Program-made: the position numbers and the translations under genes | Part shown: in pieces, positions 44,128-51,844 of the stretch | Layout: every line of letters starts with the position of its first letter | Numbering within the stretch: the stretch's first letter is position 1 | The notes under the pieces: model-generated | Databases searched by the model: none | What the model saw: only the letters and a program-made list of their open reading frames with translations | What the model was told of the DNA's origin: nothing | Assembly: GCA_046330395.1 (NCBI GenBank) | Contig: JAXLSS010000007.1 | Location: 1 to 64,000 of the forward strand | Direction of reading: 5' to 3' | Length of the DNA stretch: 64,000 nt | Source: Ga0077560 sp046330395 | GTDB taxonomy: Bacteria > Actinomycetota > Thermoleophilia > Miltoncostaeales > Miltoncostaeaceae

Positions 44128-44453
44128 CAGCCGCCCTCGCGGCGGACGCGCACCGAGGTGCGCACCGCCTCGCGCAGCATCCCGCCGCCGGCCAGCATGG
44201 CCCAGTCCACATCCAGTTCGCGTGCCACATCCAGCATGGCGCGCACCACCGCGTCGGCGTCCACGCCCGCGCCCGACTCCGCCGCGACGCGCGACAGCCA
44301 TTTGGCCTGGCGCGGGCTCACGCGCACGCGCAGGGTGGTGGTGGCGTCCTTGCGACGGGTGCGCACCGCCGCGCGGGGGAGGGGCACGAACAGCTCGGCG
44401 CCCACGGCGGCGCCCGTGGCGGGCAGGAACGACTGGTAGCTCACCTCGCTCAT
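44127..44453 (-). CDS. Small basic protein, ribbon-helix-helix-like
   Basis: 108 residues. The middle reads TTTLRVRVSPRQAKWLSRVA, then ADAVVRAMLDVARELDV, a short strand followed by two helices as in MetJ/Arc/CopG DNA-binding proteins. I infer a regulator or nucleoid-linked partner, without a family match. It is embedded by four-base overlaps between the ExeA-like ATPase gene and the first CHAD-half gene. Confidence 0.65.
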   Translation of the reverse strand: MSEVSYQSFLPATGAAVGAELFVPLPRAAVRTRRKDATTTLRVRVSPRQAKWLSRVAAESGAGVDADAVVRAMLDVARELDVDWAMLAGGGMLREAVRTSVRVRREGG

Positions 44454-45307
44454 GCCGTGCCCTCGGCGCGGGCCGCGGCGGCCGTGCGGTCGTCGGCCAC
44501 GTCGTGGATGGTGTCGGCGCCGATCTGGTCCTCCCCGCGCGTGGCGGCCACGAACAGGGCGTTTGCGCCCAGCAGGTTCACCAGCCGCGGCACCCCGCCG
44601 GTGGCGGCGTGCAGCGCGGCGCTGGCCCGGCCAGTGAACAGCCGCCGGCCGGCACCGGCCACGCGCGTGCGGTGCTGCACGTACCCATCCACCTCGTCGG
44701 CGCCCATGGGGCGCAGGTGGTACCGCACCACCACGCGCTGGGCCACCTGCGGCTGGCGCGCCACGTGGCCGCTCAGCTCGGGCTGGCCCAGCAGCAGGGT
44801 CGCGATGCCCGGGCCGCCCTCGGGGTTGGTGAGCATCCGCAGCTCGTCCAGCGCCCGTGCGTCCAGGCGCTGGGCCTCGTCCACCACGATCACCAGCCGG
44901 CGGCCGTCGGCCGCGGGGGCGTGCGCATGCTCGCGGAGCCGCGCCGACAGCCGGGCGGCGGTGCCGGTGACACCGTCGGTGCCGGTGGCCGCCGAGTACA
45001 CGGCCGCCAGGGTGGCCGCACCGGTGCGCGGGGGGTTGGGCACCTCGGCGATGCGCATCCCAGCCCCGGTCAGCAGCCCGCGCAGGGTCTGCGTCAGCGT
45101 GGTCTTGCCGCACCCGATCTCACCGGTGATCAGCACCAGGCCGCCCAGCTGCGTGAGGCCGAACAGCACCCGCGCCATGGCCTCCCGGTGGTCGCCCCGC
45201 TCGTAGGCGAAACGGGGGTCGGGCTCCAGCGCGAACGGCGGTTCCTTGAGCCCCCAGTGCGTGAGGTACGCCGGACGTTCCGCCCCGTTGCGCTTGGCCC
45301 GCCCCAT
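44450..45307 (-). CDS. ExeA/GspA-like AAA+ ATPase
   Basis: 285 residues: the typical start YLTHWGLKEPPFALEPDPRF, Walker A LITGEIGCGKTTLTQTL, Walker B LVIVVDEAQRLDARALDELRML, sensor region TLLLGQPEL and C-terminal GGVPRLVNLL. The family (also called TniB-like/MSHA MshM) handles secretin assembly or DNA transposition; neither partner is nearby. The C-terminal peptidoglycan-binding part of ExeA is absent. It starts immediately after the ppx stop and overlaps the next gene (ATGA). Confidence 0.85.
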   Translation of the reverse strand: MGRAKRNGAERPAYLTHWGLKEPPFALEPDPRFAYERGDHREAMARVLFGLTQLGGLVLITGEIGCGKTTLTQTLRGLLTGAGMRIAEVPNPPRTGAATLAAVYSAATGTDGVTGTAARLSARLREHAHAPAADGRRLVIVVDEAQRLDARALDELRMLTNPEGGPGIATLLLGQPELSGHVARQPQVAQRVVVRYHLRPMGADEVDGYVQHRTRVAGAGRRLFTGRASAALHAATGGVPRLVNLLGANALFVAATRGEDQIGADTIHDVADDRTAAAARAEGTA

Positions 45308-46198
45308 TCAGACCGTCTCCGCCACGAGGCCCTCGCGGATGCCCGCCTGCGACACCTGCAGGGCCTCCACGTCGAAGGCGCGCCGAACCGCCTCCAGCAC
45401 CGCGGCGCCCGCCAGGCACATCCGTATGCGCGCGGGTTCCAGGCCCGTCTCGGCGGCGATGTCCGCGGCCGCGGCCCCGGCCAGGCGCTCGGCGGCGTGC
45501 AGCAGCCCCGCGCGGTCCAGACGGTCGGTGCCGGCCAGCGTGGCCAGTGCGGACGCCGAGCCCCCGGTGGCCACCACCGCCGTGGCCGGGTGCAGCTGCG
45601 CCACCGGTCCCACCTGCTCCAGTGCCTCATCCACCATCGGTCCGGTCACGTCCAGGGCGGGCGGATCGCCGGGGCGGTGGCGCTCGGTCATGGACCGCAC
45701 GCCGATGGGGAGGGAGGTGACCCACTCCAGCGTGCCCCCGTCGCCGCCCATCAGCTCCAGGCTGCCGCCGCCCAGATCGGCCGCCACGAACCGGTCGGGC
45801 ATGCCGGTGGTCATGAGCCCGCGGAAGGTGAGGCCCGCCTCCTCCTCGCCGGAGAGCACCCGCGGGCGCACCCCGGTGGCGCGCTGCAGCGCGTTCAGCA
45901 GCTCGTCGGCGTTGGCGGCGTTGCGGGCCACAGCGGTGCACGCCACCACCATGCGGCCGGCGCCCAGCTCCCGCGCCTCGCGGGCCATGGCGGCGACGGT
46001 GTGCTCGGCGAACTCCAGCGCGTCGGCACGGATGCGGCCGGTGGCTCCCACGCCCTCACCCAGCGCGGTCATGGTGGAACCGTGGGCGATGGGGGACTGC
46101 ACTCCGTCGGTGATGCGAGCGACGAGGAGGCGGGTGGTGTTGGTGCCCACGTCGATGGCGGCCACCACGCTGCCCGCCGATGTGTCAACCGCTGTCAC
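45308..46198 (-). CDS. Ppx/GppA family exopolyphosphatase
   Basis: 296-residue short-form Ppx/GppA phosphatase (actin-like ATPase fold), degrading polyphosphate chains or pppGpp. Visible motifs are AAIDVGTNTTRLLVA (phosphate 1), SGEEEAGLTFRGL, VAADLGGGSLELMGG (phosphate 2) and VVATGGSASALATLAG (adenosine-like). It lacks the C-terminal HD-like domain of the long form. The start is GTG with TAGCGT eight bases upstream (46207-46212), so it heads a six-gene overlapping operon. The co-encoded CHAD halves favour polyphosphate as the substrate. Confidence 0.9.
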   Translation of the reverse strand: MTAVDTSAGSVVAAIDVGTNTTRLLVARITDGVQSPIAHGSTMTALGEGVGATGRIRADALEFAEHTVAAMAREARELGAGRMVVACTAVARNAANADELLNALQRATGVRPRVLSGEEEAGLTFRGLMTTGMPDRFVAADLGGGSLELMGGDGGTLEWVTSLPIGVRSMTERHRPGDPPALDVTGPMVDEALEQVGPVAQLHPATAVVATGGSASALATLAGTDRLDRAGLLHAAERLAGAAAADIAAETGLEPARIRMCLAGAAVLEAVRRAFDVEALQVSQAGIREGLVAETV

Positions 46199-46261
46199 AG
46201 TTCGCGACGCTACTGCATGGCCGCGGCAACCGCACGCGGCCGATCGCGGTGTTGCAGCCGA

Positions 46262-46591
46262 TCAGGCGGCCCGGCGCAGCTCCATCGGCGGGGCGGCGGA
46301 CGTGGGGTCGTCGATGGGCCGCGTCACGGTGGTGCGGGTGGCGCGGGCGCGCGGGCGGCGAGTGCGGGCGCGGCGGGCGGCCACCAGGCACACGGCGGCG
46401 GACACCCCGGCGCCGGCCAGCTGCCATCCCACGACGCCACCGCCCCCGGGCACCGATGCCAGGGCCGCGAGGAGGAACCCGATGACCAGCCCGGCGGCGT
46501 AGACGGCCACGTCGGCGGACAGCGAACGGGACCAGGTGGAGCGGGACGGACGGCGGTTGGTGTGGCGCATGGCGCCGGCGATCTCAGTCAT
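46262..46591 (-). CDS. Small membrane protein under a LexA-like box
   Basis: 109 residues with two hydrophobic segments (VAVYAAGLVIGFLLAALASV; VVGWQLAGAGVSAAVCLVAA) and basic ends. The ATG is seven bases after TATTGT (46599-46604), and TTGTTC lies 18 bases further upstream, overlapping a GAAC-N4-GTTC palindrome. It is divergent from mraZ at the edge of the division cluster. Small membrane proteins under LexA control in Gram-positive bacteria are often SOS division inhibitors (YneA, DivS, ChiZ). The similarity here is in context, not in sequence, and no LysM domain is present. Confidence 0.65.
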   Translation of the reverse strand: MTEIAGAMRHTNRRPSRSTWSRSLSADVAVYAAGLVIGFLLAALASVPGGGGVVGWQLAGAGVSAAVCLVAARRARTRRPRARATRTTVTRPIDDPTSAAPPMELRRAA

Positions 46592-46598
46592 GAGGCGA

Positions 46599-46634
46599 AC
46601 AATAGTTCCCCCCTCGGACGGAGAACAAGTGTTC
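46599..46634 (-). promoter_or_regulatory. Leaderless promoter with overlapping LexA-like box
   Basis: On the minus strand, TTGTTC (46623-46628), 18 bases and TATTGT (46599-46604) form a promoter ending seven bases before the ATG at 46591. The -35 overlaps GAAC-AAGT-GTTC (46623-46634), followed by G. This is a near match to the CGAAC-N4-GTTCG SOS box, placed where LexA would block polymerase. Confidence 0.6.
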
Positions 46635-46672
46635 GATGCGAAATCGGCGCACTTTCGTCGCCCGCGAACCCT

Positions 46673-46717
46673 GGACGGGTCCTTTGTGGGGGCCCGTGTG
46701 GGGAAACCACCCGTCCG
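46673..46717. repeat. Inverted repeat upstream of mraZ
   Basis: GGACGGGT (46673-46680) and ACCCGTCC (46710-46717) are exact reverse complements separated by 29 bases that contain two further GTGGGG copies. It may be a protein site or end transcripts arriving from upstream. Confidence 0.4.
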
Positions 46718-46733
46718 AGGGGGGCTGACGGAT

Positions 46734-46768
46734 TGTCATGTGGGGGAATGTGGGGTACGGTGGGGAGC
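46734..46768 (+). promoter_or_regulatory. mraZ promoter with three 10-bp-spaced MraZ boxes
   Basis: TTGTCA (46734-46739), 16 bases and TACGGT (46756-46761) form the promoter. The ATG follows seven bases later, so the dcw transcript is probably leaderless. TGGGG recurs at 46741, 46751 and 46761 with exact 10-base spacing, the arrangement of MraZ-binding direct repeats upstream of mraZ in other bacteria. MraZ bound here would cover the -10 and start. Confidence 0.75.
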
Positions 46769-47218
46769 ATGGAGCGTCGACTGCTCTCCGGAACCCATGA
46801 CTGCAATCTCGACAACCGCTTCCGCCTGGCCATTCCCGCCCGACTGCGGGAACCCTTCGGGGAGGGCGCCGTGGTGGGGTGGTGGATCGACGAGTGCCTC
46901 GTCGTGGTGCCCAGCGGGGAGTGGACCGGCCTCATCGAACGGACCTTCGGGTCGATGAGCGTGCTCGACGACGAATCGCGGGAGCTGAGCCGGTTCCTGC
47001 TGGCGGGCGCGTACGAGCAGGACATCGACAAGCAGGGACGTGTCCTGCTGCCCCCGGACCTGCGCGAGCACGGTGGCATCGGCCAGCGTGTCAAGGTGGT
47101 CGGGGCCGGCGAGTATCTCGAAGTCTGGGACCCGGACCGCCTTGACCAGCGGTTCGCCGCGCTCCGACGGGAGGGGGTGTCAGCCCGTGCCAAGCGTCTT
47201 GCACAGCGTGTCGCCTGA
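46769..47218 (+). CDS. mraZ: Transcriptional regulator MraZ
   Basis: 149 residues with two SpoVT/AbrB-like repeats. The first reads GTHDCNLDNRFRLAIPARLRE and the second EQDIDKQGRVLLPPDLREH, each with the conserved D-x-x-x-R/GR core. In other bacteria MraZ represses or tunes the dcw operon by binding repeats at its own promoter; such repeats are present here. It is the first gene of the dcw cluster. Length is typical (about 143-155). Confidence 0.95.
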   Translation: MERRLLSGTHDCNLDNRFRLAIPARLREPFGEGAVVGWWIDECLVVVPSGEWTGLIERTFGSMSVLDDESRELSRFLLAGAYEQDIDKQGRVLLPPDLREHGGIGQRVKVVGAGEYLEVWDPDRLDQRFAALRREGVSARAKRLAQRVA

Positions 47219-47222
47219 GCTG

Positions 47223-48161
47223 ATGGCGCCACACGACCCGGTGATGGCGGAGGAGATCGTGGCGGCGCTGCGCGTGGCGCGCGGCGACGTGGTGGTGGAC
47301 TGCACCTTCGGCGCGGGCGGCCACGCGGCGCGGCTGGCGTCGGCGCTGGGCCCGGACGGCCTGTACATCGCCATCGACCAGGACCCCACCGTCGAGGTGT
47401 TCTTCGACCGCTTCGCCGCCTCGGTGGAATGCGAGACGCGGTTCATCCGGCGCAACTTCGCCGACGCCCTGCCGGACCTGGTGGACGAGGGCGTGCGGGC
47501 GGACGCGCTGCTGATGGACCTGGGCCTGTCGAGCATGCAGGTGGACCGCCCCGAGCGCGGCTTCTCGTACTCGCGCCAGGCGCCCCTGGACATGCGCATG
47601 GACCCGGACCGGCCCACCTCGGCCGCCGACCTGGTGGCCGATGCGAGCGAGGGCGAGTTGGCGGGCTGGTTCCGCACCTACGGCGAGGAGCGCTTCGCGC
47701 GCCAGATCGCCCGCGCCATCGTGCGCCGCCGCGCCGAGCAGCCCATCCTCAGCACCGGCGAGCTGGTGGAGGTGGTGCGGTCGGCCGTGCCGGCGGGCGC
47801 CCTGTTCGCGGGCGGTCACCCCGCCAAGCGGGTGTTCCAGGCGCTGCGGATCGTGGTGAACGACGAGCTGGACCTGCTGCCGCACGCCCTGGACGCCGCG
47901 TTCGCGCTGCTGTCCCCCGGCGGCCGGATGGCCGTGATCGCGTTCCACTCGCTGGAGGACCGCGCGGTGAAGCGCTTCATGCGCGACCTGGCGACCGGGT
48001 GCATCTGCCCGCCGGACCTGCCGGTGTGCGGCTGCGGGCGCACGGCCCGCGCCGAGCTGCTGGGCAACCGCGCCGCCATGCCGCACGCCTGTGAGGTGCA
48101 TCGCAACCCGCGTGCCAAGTCAGCGCGCATGCGCGCCCTGGTGCGCGCGGTGGACGCGTGA
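47223..48161 (+). CDS. rsmH: 16S rRNA (cytosine-1402-N4)-methyltransferase RsmH
   Basis: 312 residues. The SAM motif VVDCTFGAGGHAARLASALG, LLMDLGLSSMQVDRPERGFSY-type sequence and the C-terminal AFHSLEDRAVKRFMRDLA are diagnostic. A cysteine cluster (GCICPPDLPVCGCG) near the end is also found in family members. I chose the ATG at 47223, five bases after the mraZ stop. A GTG at 47187 preceded by GGAGGGGG is an alternative that overlaps mraZ by 32 bases. The stop overlaps the next GTG. Confidence 0.93.
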   Translation: MAPHDPVMAEEIVAALRVARGDVVVDCTFGAGGHAARLASALGPDGLYIAIDQDPTVEVFFDRFAASVECETRFIRRNFADALPDLVDEGVRADALLMDLGLSSMQVDRPERGFSYSRQAPLDMRMDPDRPTSAADLVADASEGELAGWFRTYGEERFARQIARAIVRRRAEQPILSTGELVEVVRSAVPAGALFAGGHPAKRVFQALRIVVNDELDLLPHALDAAFALLSPGGRMAVIAFHSLEDRAVKRFMRDLATGCICPPDLPVCGCGRTARAELLGNRAAMPHACEVHRNPRAKSARMRALVRAVDA

Positions 48162-48560
48162 CCGCCCGCTCCAGCGCCCGGGCCGCCACGGCGCGCCCGG
48201 CGACGGCGCCGCGGCCCCGCCCGCGCCCGCAACAGCCGCAGCGCCGGCCGGCGCCCGCGCCCCGGGCGCGCGTGCGCGCTCAAGCCGAAGGTGATGTGGG
48301 GCGTGCTGCCCGCAATCACCCTGCTGCTGGGCGGCATCGTGTGGATCAACGTGGCCAAGCTGCAGCTCACCCGCCAGAGCCAGGCGGTGACCGTGCGCGC
48401 CAACCAGCTGCAGTCCGAGAACATCCGCCTCAACGCCCAGGTGGGCGAGCAGGGCGGGCTCATCCCGCGCCTGGCCCAGAAGCGGCTCGGGATGCTGCCG
48501 GGCACCGGGTCCAACAACACCACCAAGTTCCTGGTGCCGCCCCACCAGCCGCTCCGGTAG
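48158..48560 (+). pseudogene. FtsL-like division protein, apparently frameshifted
   Basis: Position between rsmH and the PBP gene, one membrane helix (VLPAITLLLGGIVWINVA) and a following leucine-zipper-like coiled coil (VTVRANQLQSENIRLNAQVG) identify an FtsL/septum-initiator type protein. The natural start, GTG at 48158 in GTGA overlap with rsmH, encodes a basic Pro/Arg/Gln-rich N-terminus in one frame. The helix lies in another, with no stop between. A single-base deletion near 48275-48281 would join them. Without it, translation would have to start at GTG 48291 or ATG 48294, with a very short N-terminus. This is more likely a sequence error than decay of an essential gene. Confidence 0.7.
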
Positions 48561-48563
48561 CGC

Positions 48564-50333
48564 GTGCCCGCACGCCGACCCCCGACCCGCCGCGCCCGCC
48601 CGGCCCCGCGCCGGCGCGCCAGCGCCCCGCGGGCGGTGACCTCACGTGAGTCGGCCCGCCGCATCCGCATGCTGGGGCTGGTGGTGGTGGCCGGTGCCGC
48701 GCTCACCGCGGGCCGGTCGCTGTGGCTGGGCCTGGTGCAGGGCGACGCCCTGGCCAATGCCGCGCGCAACCAGCAGCAGCGCCTGGTGACCCTGCCGGCC
48801 CAGCGCGGGTCCATCGTGGACGACGCCGGGCAGCCCCTGGTGGTGGACCGGCTCACGGCCACGGTCTCCGCCGACCCGCACCTGCTGCTGAAGAACCCGG
48901 ACACCTCGCCGGCGCAGGCCGCCGCCGCGCTGGCGCCCATCCTCCGGATCCCGCGGGCCACCCTGGCCGCCAAGCTGTCGGCCGACGTGGGCTACACCGT
49001 GCTGGCCAAGGGCGTGGACCAGGACGTGGCCAAGAGGGTGCGTGCGCTCGACATCCCCAACGTGGACGTGGAGGACACCTTCACGCGGTTCTCGCCGCTG
49101 GGCAACGCCGCGGCGCAGGTGGTGGGCATCACCACCGACAAGGGCGGCCAGTCGGGGCTGGAGCAGCAGTACAACTCGGCCCTTGTGGGCACCGCGGGCC
49201 GGCGCGTGGAGGCCCGCGACCCGCAGGGTCAGGTGCTGCGCACCATCAGCTCCACCGACTCGGTGCCGGGCCAGACGGTGCAGGTCACCATCGACGCCAC
49301 GCTGCAGCAGAAGGCCGCGGCCGACCTGGCCGCCGGCGTGCAGGCCGCCAAGGCCAAGAGCGGCTCGGTGGTGGTGATGCGCCCGCAGGACGGCGCAATC
49401 CTGGCCATGGCCAGCTACCCCTGGTTCAACCCCAACAACCGTCGCAGCCTCGACCCGGCCCGGCTGCAGAACCTGCCGGTGCAGGCGCCCATCGAGCCGG
49501 GCTCCACCTTCAAGCTGGTCACCATCGGGGCGGCGCTGCAGGAGGGCCGCGTGACGCCGCACACGGTGATCCACGTGCCCGAGGTGGTGAAGGTCTACGA
49601 CCGCACCCTGCACGACGCGCACAACAAGGGCGCCCAGGACATGACCGTGGCGCAGATCCTGGAGGAGTCCTCCAACAAGGGCACCGTGCTGGTGGCGAAG
49701 GACAAGCTGGGCGAGGCCCGCATGTTCGCCTGGACCCGCCGCATGGGCTTCGGGAAGCGCACCGGTGTGGACCTGCCCGCCGAGGACCCGGGCCGCATCC
49801 CCACCTACGGCAACGTCGCCTCCGGGTGGTCGGGTACCAGCATCCTCAACGTGCCCATCGGGCAGGGCGTGTTCGTCAACCAGCTGCAGACCGCGCGGGC
49901 GTACGCCGCCGTGGCCAACGGCGGGTACCTGGTGACCCCCCACGTGGTGAGCAAGGTGGGGTCCCGCACCCTGGGCTGGCCGGCCGGGCGGCGGGTGTAC
50001 TCCTCGCGCACCGTGCACCAGCTCGACGCCATCCTGCGTCGCGTGGTGAGCGGGCAGGGCACCGGTGAGCTGGCCAAGATCCCCGGCTACGACGGCCAGG
50101 TGGCGGGTAAGACCGGCACCGCCAGCAAGGTGGATTCGGCCACAGGCCAGTATTCCAACAGCCGCTACGTGGCCTCCTTCGTGGGCTACGTGCCGGCGGG
50201 CGACCCCAAGCTGGTGATCGTGGTCACCATCGACGAGCCCCACACCTCCATCTACGGCGGCTACGTGGCCGCGCCGATCTTCAGCCAGGTGGGCCGCGAC
50301 TTCCTCACCCAGCTGCAGATCCCGCCCGGCTGA
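48564..50333 (+). CDS. ftsI: Septal peptidoglycan transpeptidase, penicillin-binding protein 2 / FtsI
   Basis: 589 residues: basic cytoplasmic N-terminus, one membrane helix (MLGLVVVAGAALTAGRSLWLG), PBP dimerisation domain (AQRGSIVDDAGQPLVVDRL) and transpeptidase domain. Active-site motifs are SxxK in EPGSTFKLV, SxN in EESSNKGT and KTG in VAGKTGTAS. There is no C-terminal PASTA domain. It cross-links peptidoglycan at the septum together with FtsW. It starts at a GTG four bases after the ftsL-like gene. Confidence 0.93.
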   Translation: MPARRPPTRRARPAPRRRASAPRAVTSRESARRIRMLGLVVVAGAALTAGRSLWLGLVQGDALANAARNQQQRLVTLPAQRGSIVDDAGQPLVVDRLTATVSADPHLLLKNPDTSPAQAAAALAPILRIPRATLAAKLSADVGYTVLAKGVDQDVAKRVRALDIPNVDVEDTFTRFSPLGNAAAQVVGITTDKGGQSGLEQQYNSALVGTAGRRVEARDPQGQVLRTISSTDSVPGQTVQVTIDATLQQKAAADLAAGVQAAKAKSGSVVVMRPQDGAILAMASYPWFNPNNRRSLDPARLQNLPVQAPIEPGSTFKLVTIGAALQEGRVTPHTVIHVPEVVKVYDRTLHDAHNKGAQDMTVAQILEESSNKGTVLVAKDKLGEARMFAWTRRMGFGKRTGVDLPAEDPGRIPTYGNVASGWSGTSILNVPIGQGVFVNQLQTARAYAAVANGGYLVTPHVVSKVGSRTLGWPAGRRVYSSRTVHQLDAILRRVVSGQGTGELAKIPGYDGQVAGKTGTASKVDSATGQYSNSRYVASFVGYVPAGDPKLVIVVTIDEPHTSIYGGYVAAPIFSQVGRDFLTQLQIPPG

Positions 50334-50377
50334 GCCGCACCGCTCCGGCGGACCCGTCGAGTAACATCCCGCCGCCC

Positions 50378-51844
50378 ATGGACCTGATCCAGCTCGTGGA
50401 CGCGGTTCCCGGCGCCCGGCTCGCCGGGTCGCGGGGCGCAACACCCCCCATCACCGGCGTGGCCGCGCGCGCCGACTCCGCCATGCCCGGACAGCTGTTC
50501 GTGTGCGTGCCCGGGGTGCGCATGGACGGTCATGACGTGGCGCCGCAGGCGGTGGCGCGCGGCGTGTCGGCGCTGGTGGTGGAGCGCGAGCTGCCCCTGG
50601 ACGTGCCGCAGGTGGTGGTGCCCTCGGCGCGGCAGGCGGTGGCCCTCATCGCCGCCCGCATGGCCGGGAACCCCGCGGCGCGCCTGCGGGTGGTGGGCGT
50701 CACGGGCACCAACGGCAAGACCACCTGCGCCTACCTGGTGCGCGCGGTGCTGGAGGCGGCGGGCGAGTCGTGCGGGCTCATCGGCACCGTGGAAACGCTG
50801 GTGGGCGGGCGCCCCGACCCGGCCACGCACACCACGCCCGACCCGGCGGGTCTGCACGCCCTGTTCGCCCGCATGCTGGAGGCGGGGGACACGGCCTGCA
50901 GCATGGAGGTGTCCTCGCACGCCCTGCACCAGCACCGCGTGGCCGGGGTGCCGTTCGCCGCGGCGGTGTTCACCAACCTCACCCGCGACCACCTGGACTA
51001 CCACCGCGACCTGGAGGACTACGTCCAGGCCAAGCGGCTGCTGTTCGCGCGGCCCGCGGGCGACGGCCCGGACCCGCCCGGGGCGGCCAACCTGGACGAC
51101 CCGTTCGGCGCCCGCCTGGCGGGTGAACTCGGGCTGCTGGGCTACGCCATCGACGCACCCGCCGATGTGCGGCCGCGTGTGTTCCGCCAGACCCAGGCCG
51201 GCGCCTGGGCCGATGTGGAGACCCCGCGGGGCCGGCTGGAGCTGGACACCCGCCTGCGCGGGAGGTTCAACCTGGCCAACATCCTGGCGGTGGTGAGCGT
51301 GGCGGAGCTGCTGGGGCTGCCGCACCACGCGGTGGCGACGGGCCTGGGCGGCGTGGCGGGCGTGCCGGGTCGCCTGGAGCCCGTGGAGGCCGGCCAGCCG
51401 TTCCAGGTGCTGGTGGACTACGCGCACACCCCCGACTCCCTGCAGAACGTGCTGCAGGCGGCCCGCGGGCTGGCCGAGGGCGGCCGGGTGATCCTGGTGT
51501 TCGGCTGCGGGGGTGACCGCGACCGCGGCAAGCGCCCGCAGATGGGTGACATCGCCCGCCGGATGGCGGATGTGGCGGTGGTGACCAGCGACAACCCGCG
51601 CTCGGAGGACCCGGATGAGATCATCCGGGAGATCGCGGCGGGGGCCGTCACCGGACCCGCCCGCATGGTGGTGCTGCCGGATCGCACCGAGGCCATCGCC
51701 GCGGCGGTGGGGATGGCCGAGCCGGGTGACATCGTGCTGGTGGCGGGCAAGGGGCATGAGCGGGGCCAGGAGGTGGCCGGCGTGATCACGCCGTTCGACG
51801 ACCGTGAGGTGGCGCGGGCAGTGCTCGAGGAGTTGGCGAGGTGA
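50378..51844 (+). CDS. murE: UDP-MurNAc-tripeptide synthetase MurE (meso-DAP type)
   Basis: 488 residues. ATP loop VVGVTGTNGKTTCAYL, CSMEVSSHAL, TNLTRDHLDYH, VDYAHTPDSLQNVL and GCGGDRDRGKRPQM are all present. The amino-acid selectivity motif reads TSDNPRSEDP, the DNPR form associated with meso-diaminopimelate rather than lysine. It adds the third residue of the stem peptide. TAACAT (50362-50367) ten bases before the ATG suggests an extra internal promoter. The 44-base gap before it is one of the few in the cluster; the stop overlaps murF. Confidence 0.95.
   Translation: MDLIQLVDAVPGARLAGSRGATPPITGVAARADSAMPGQLFVCVPGVRMDGHDVAPQAVARGVSALVVERELPLDVPQVVVPSARQAVALIAARMAGNPAARLRVVGVTGTNGKTTCAYLVRAVLEAAGESCGLIGTVETLVGGRPDPATHTTPDPAGLHALFARMLEAGDTACSMEVSSHALHQHRVAGVPFAAAVFTNLTRDHLDYHRDLEDYVQAKRLLFARPAGDGPDPPGAANLDDPFGARLAGELGLLGYAIDAPADVRPRVFRQTQAGAWADVETPRGRLELDTRLRGRFNLANILAVVSVAELLGLPHHAVATGLGGVAGVPGRLEPVEAGQPFQVLVDYAHTPDSLQNVLQAARGLAEGGRVILVFGCGGDRDRGKRPQMGDIARRMADVAVVTSDNPRSEDPDEIIREIAAGAVTGPARMVVLPDRTEAIAAAVGMAEPGDIVLVAGKGHERGQEVAGVITPFDDREVARAVLEELAR

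Noticed and set aside
43808..47218. Plus-strand ORF of 1136 aa ending with MraZ
   Set aside because: Only its last 149 codons are a gene (mraZ from 46769); the rest is antisense to the polyphosphate operon.
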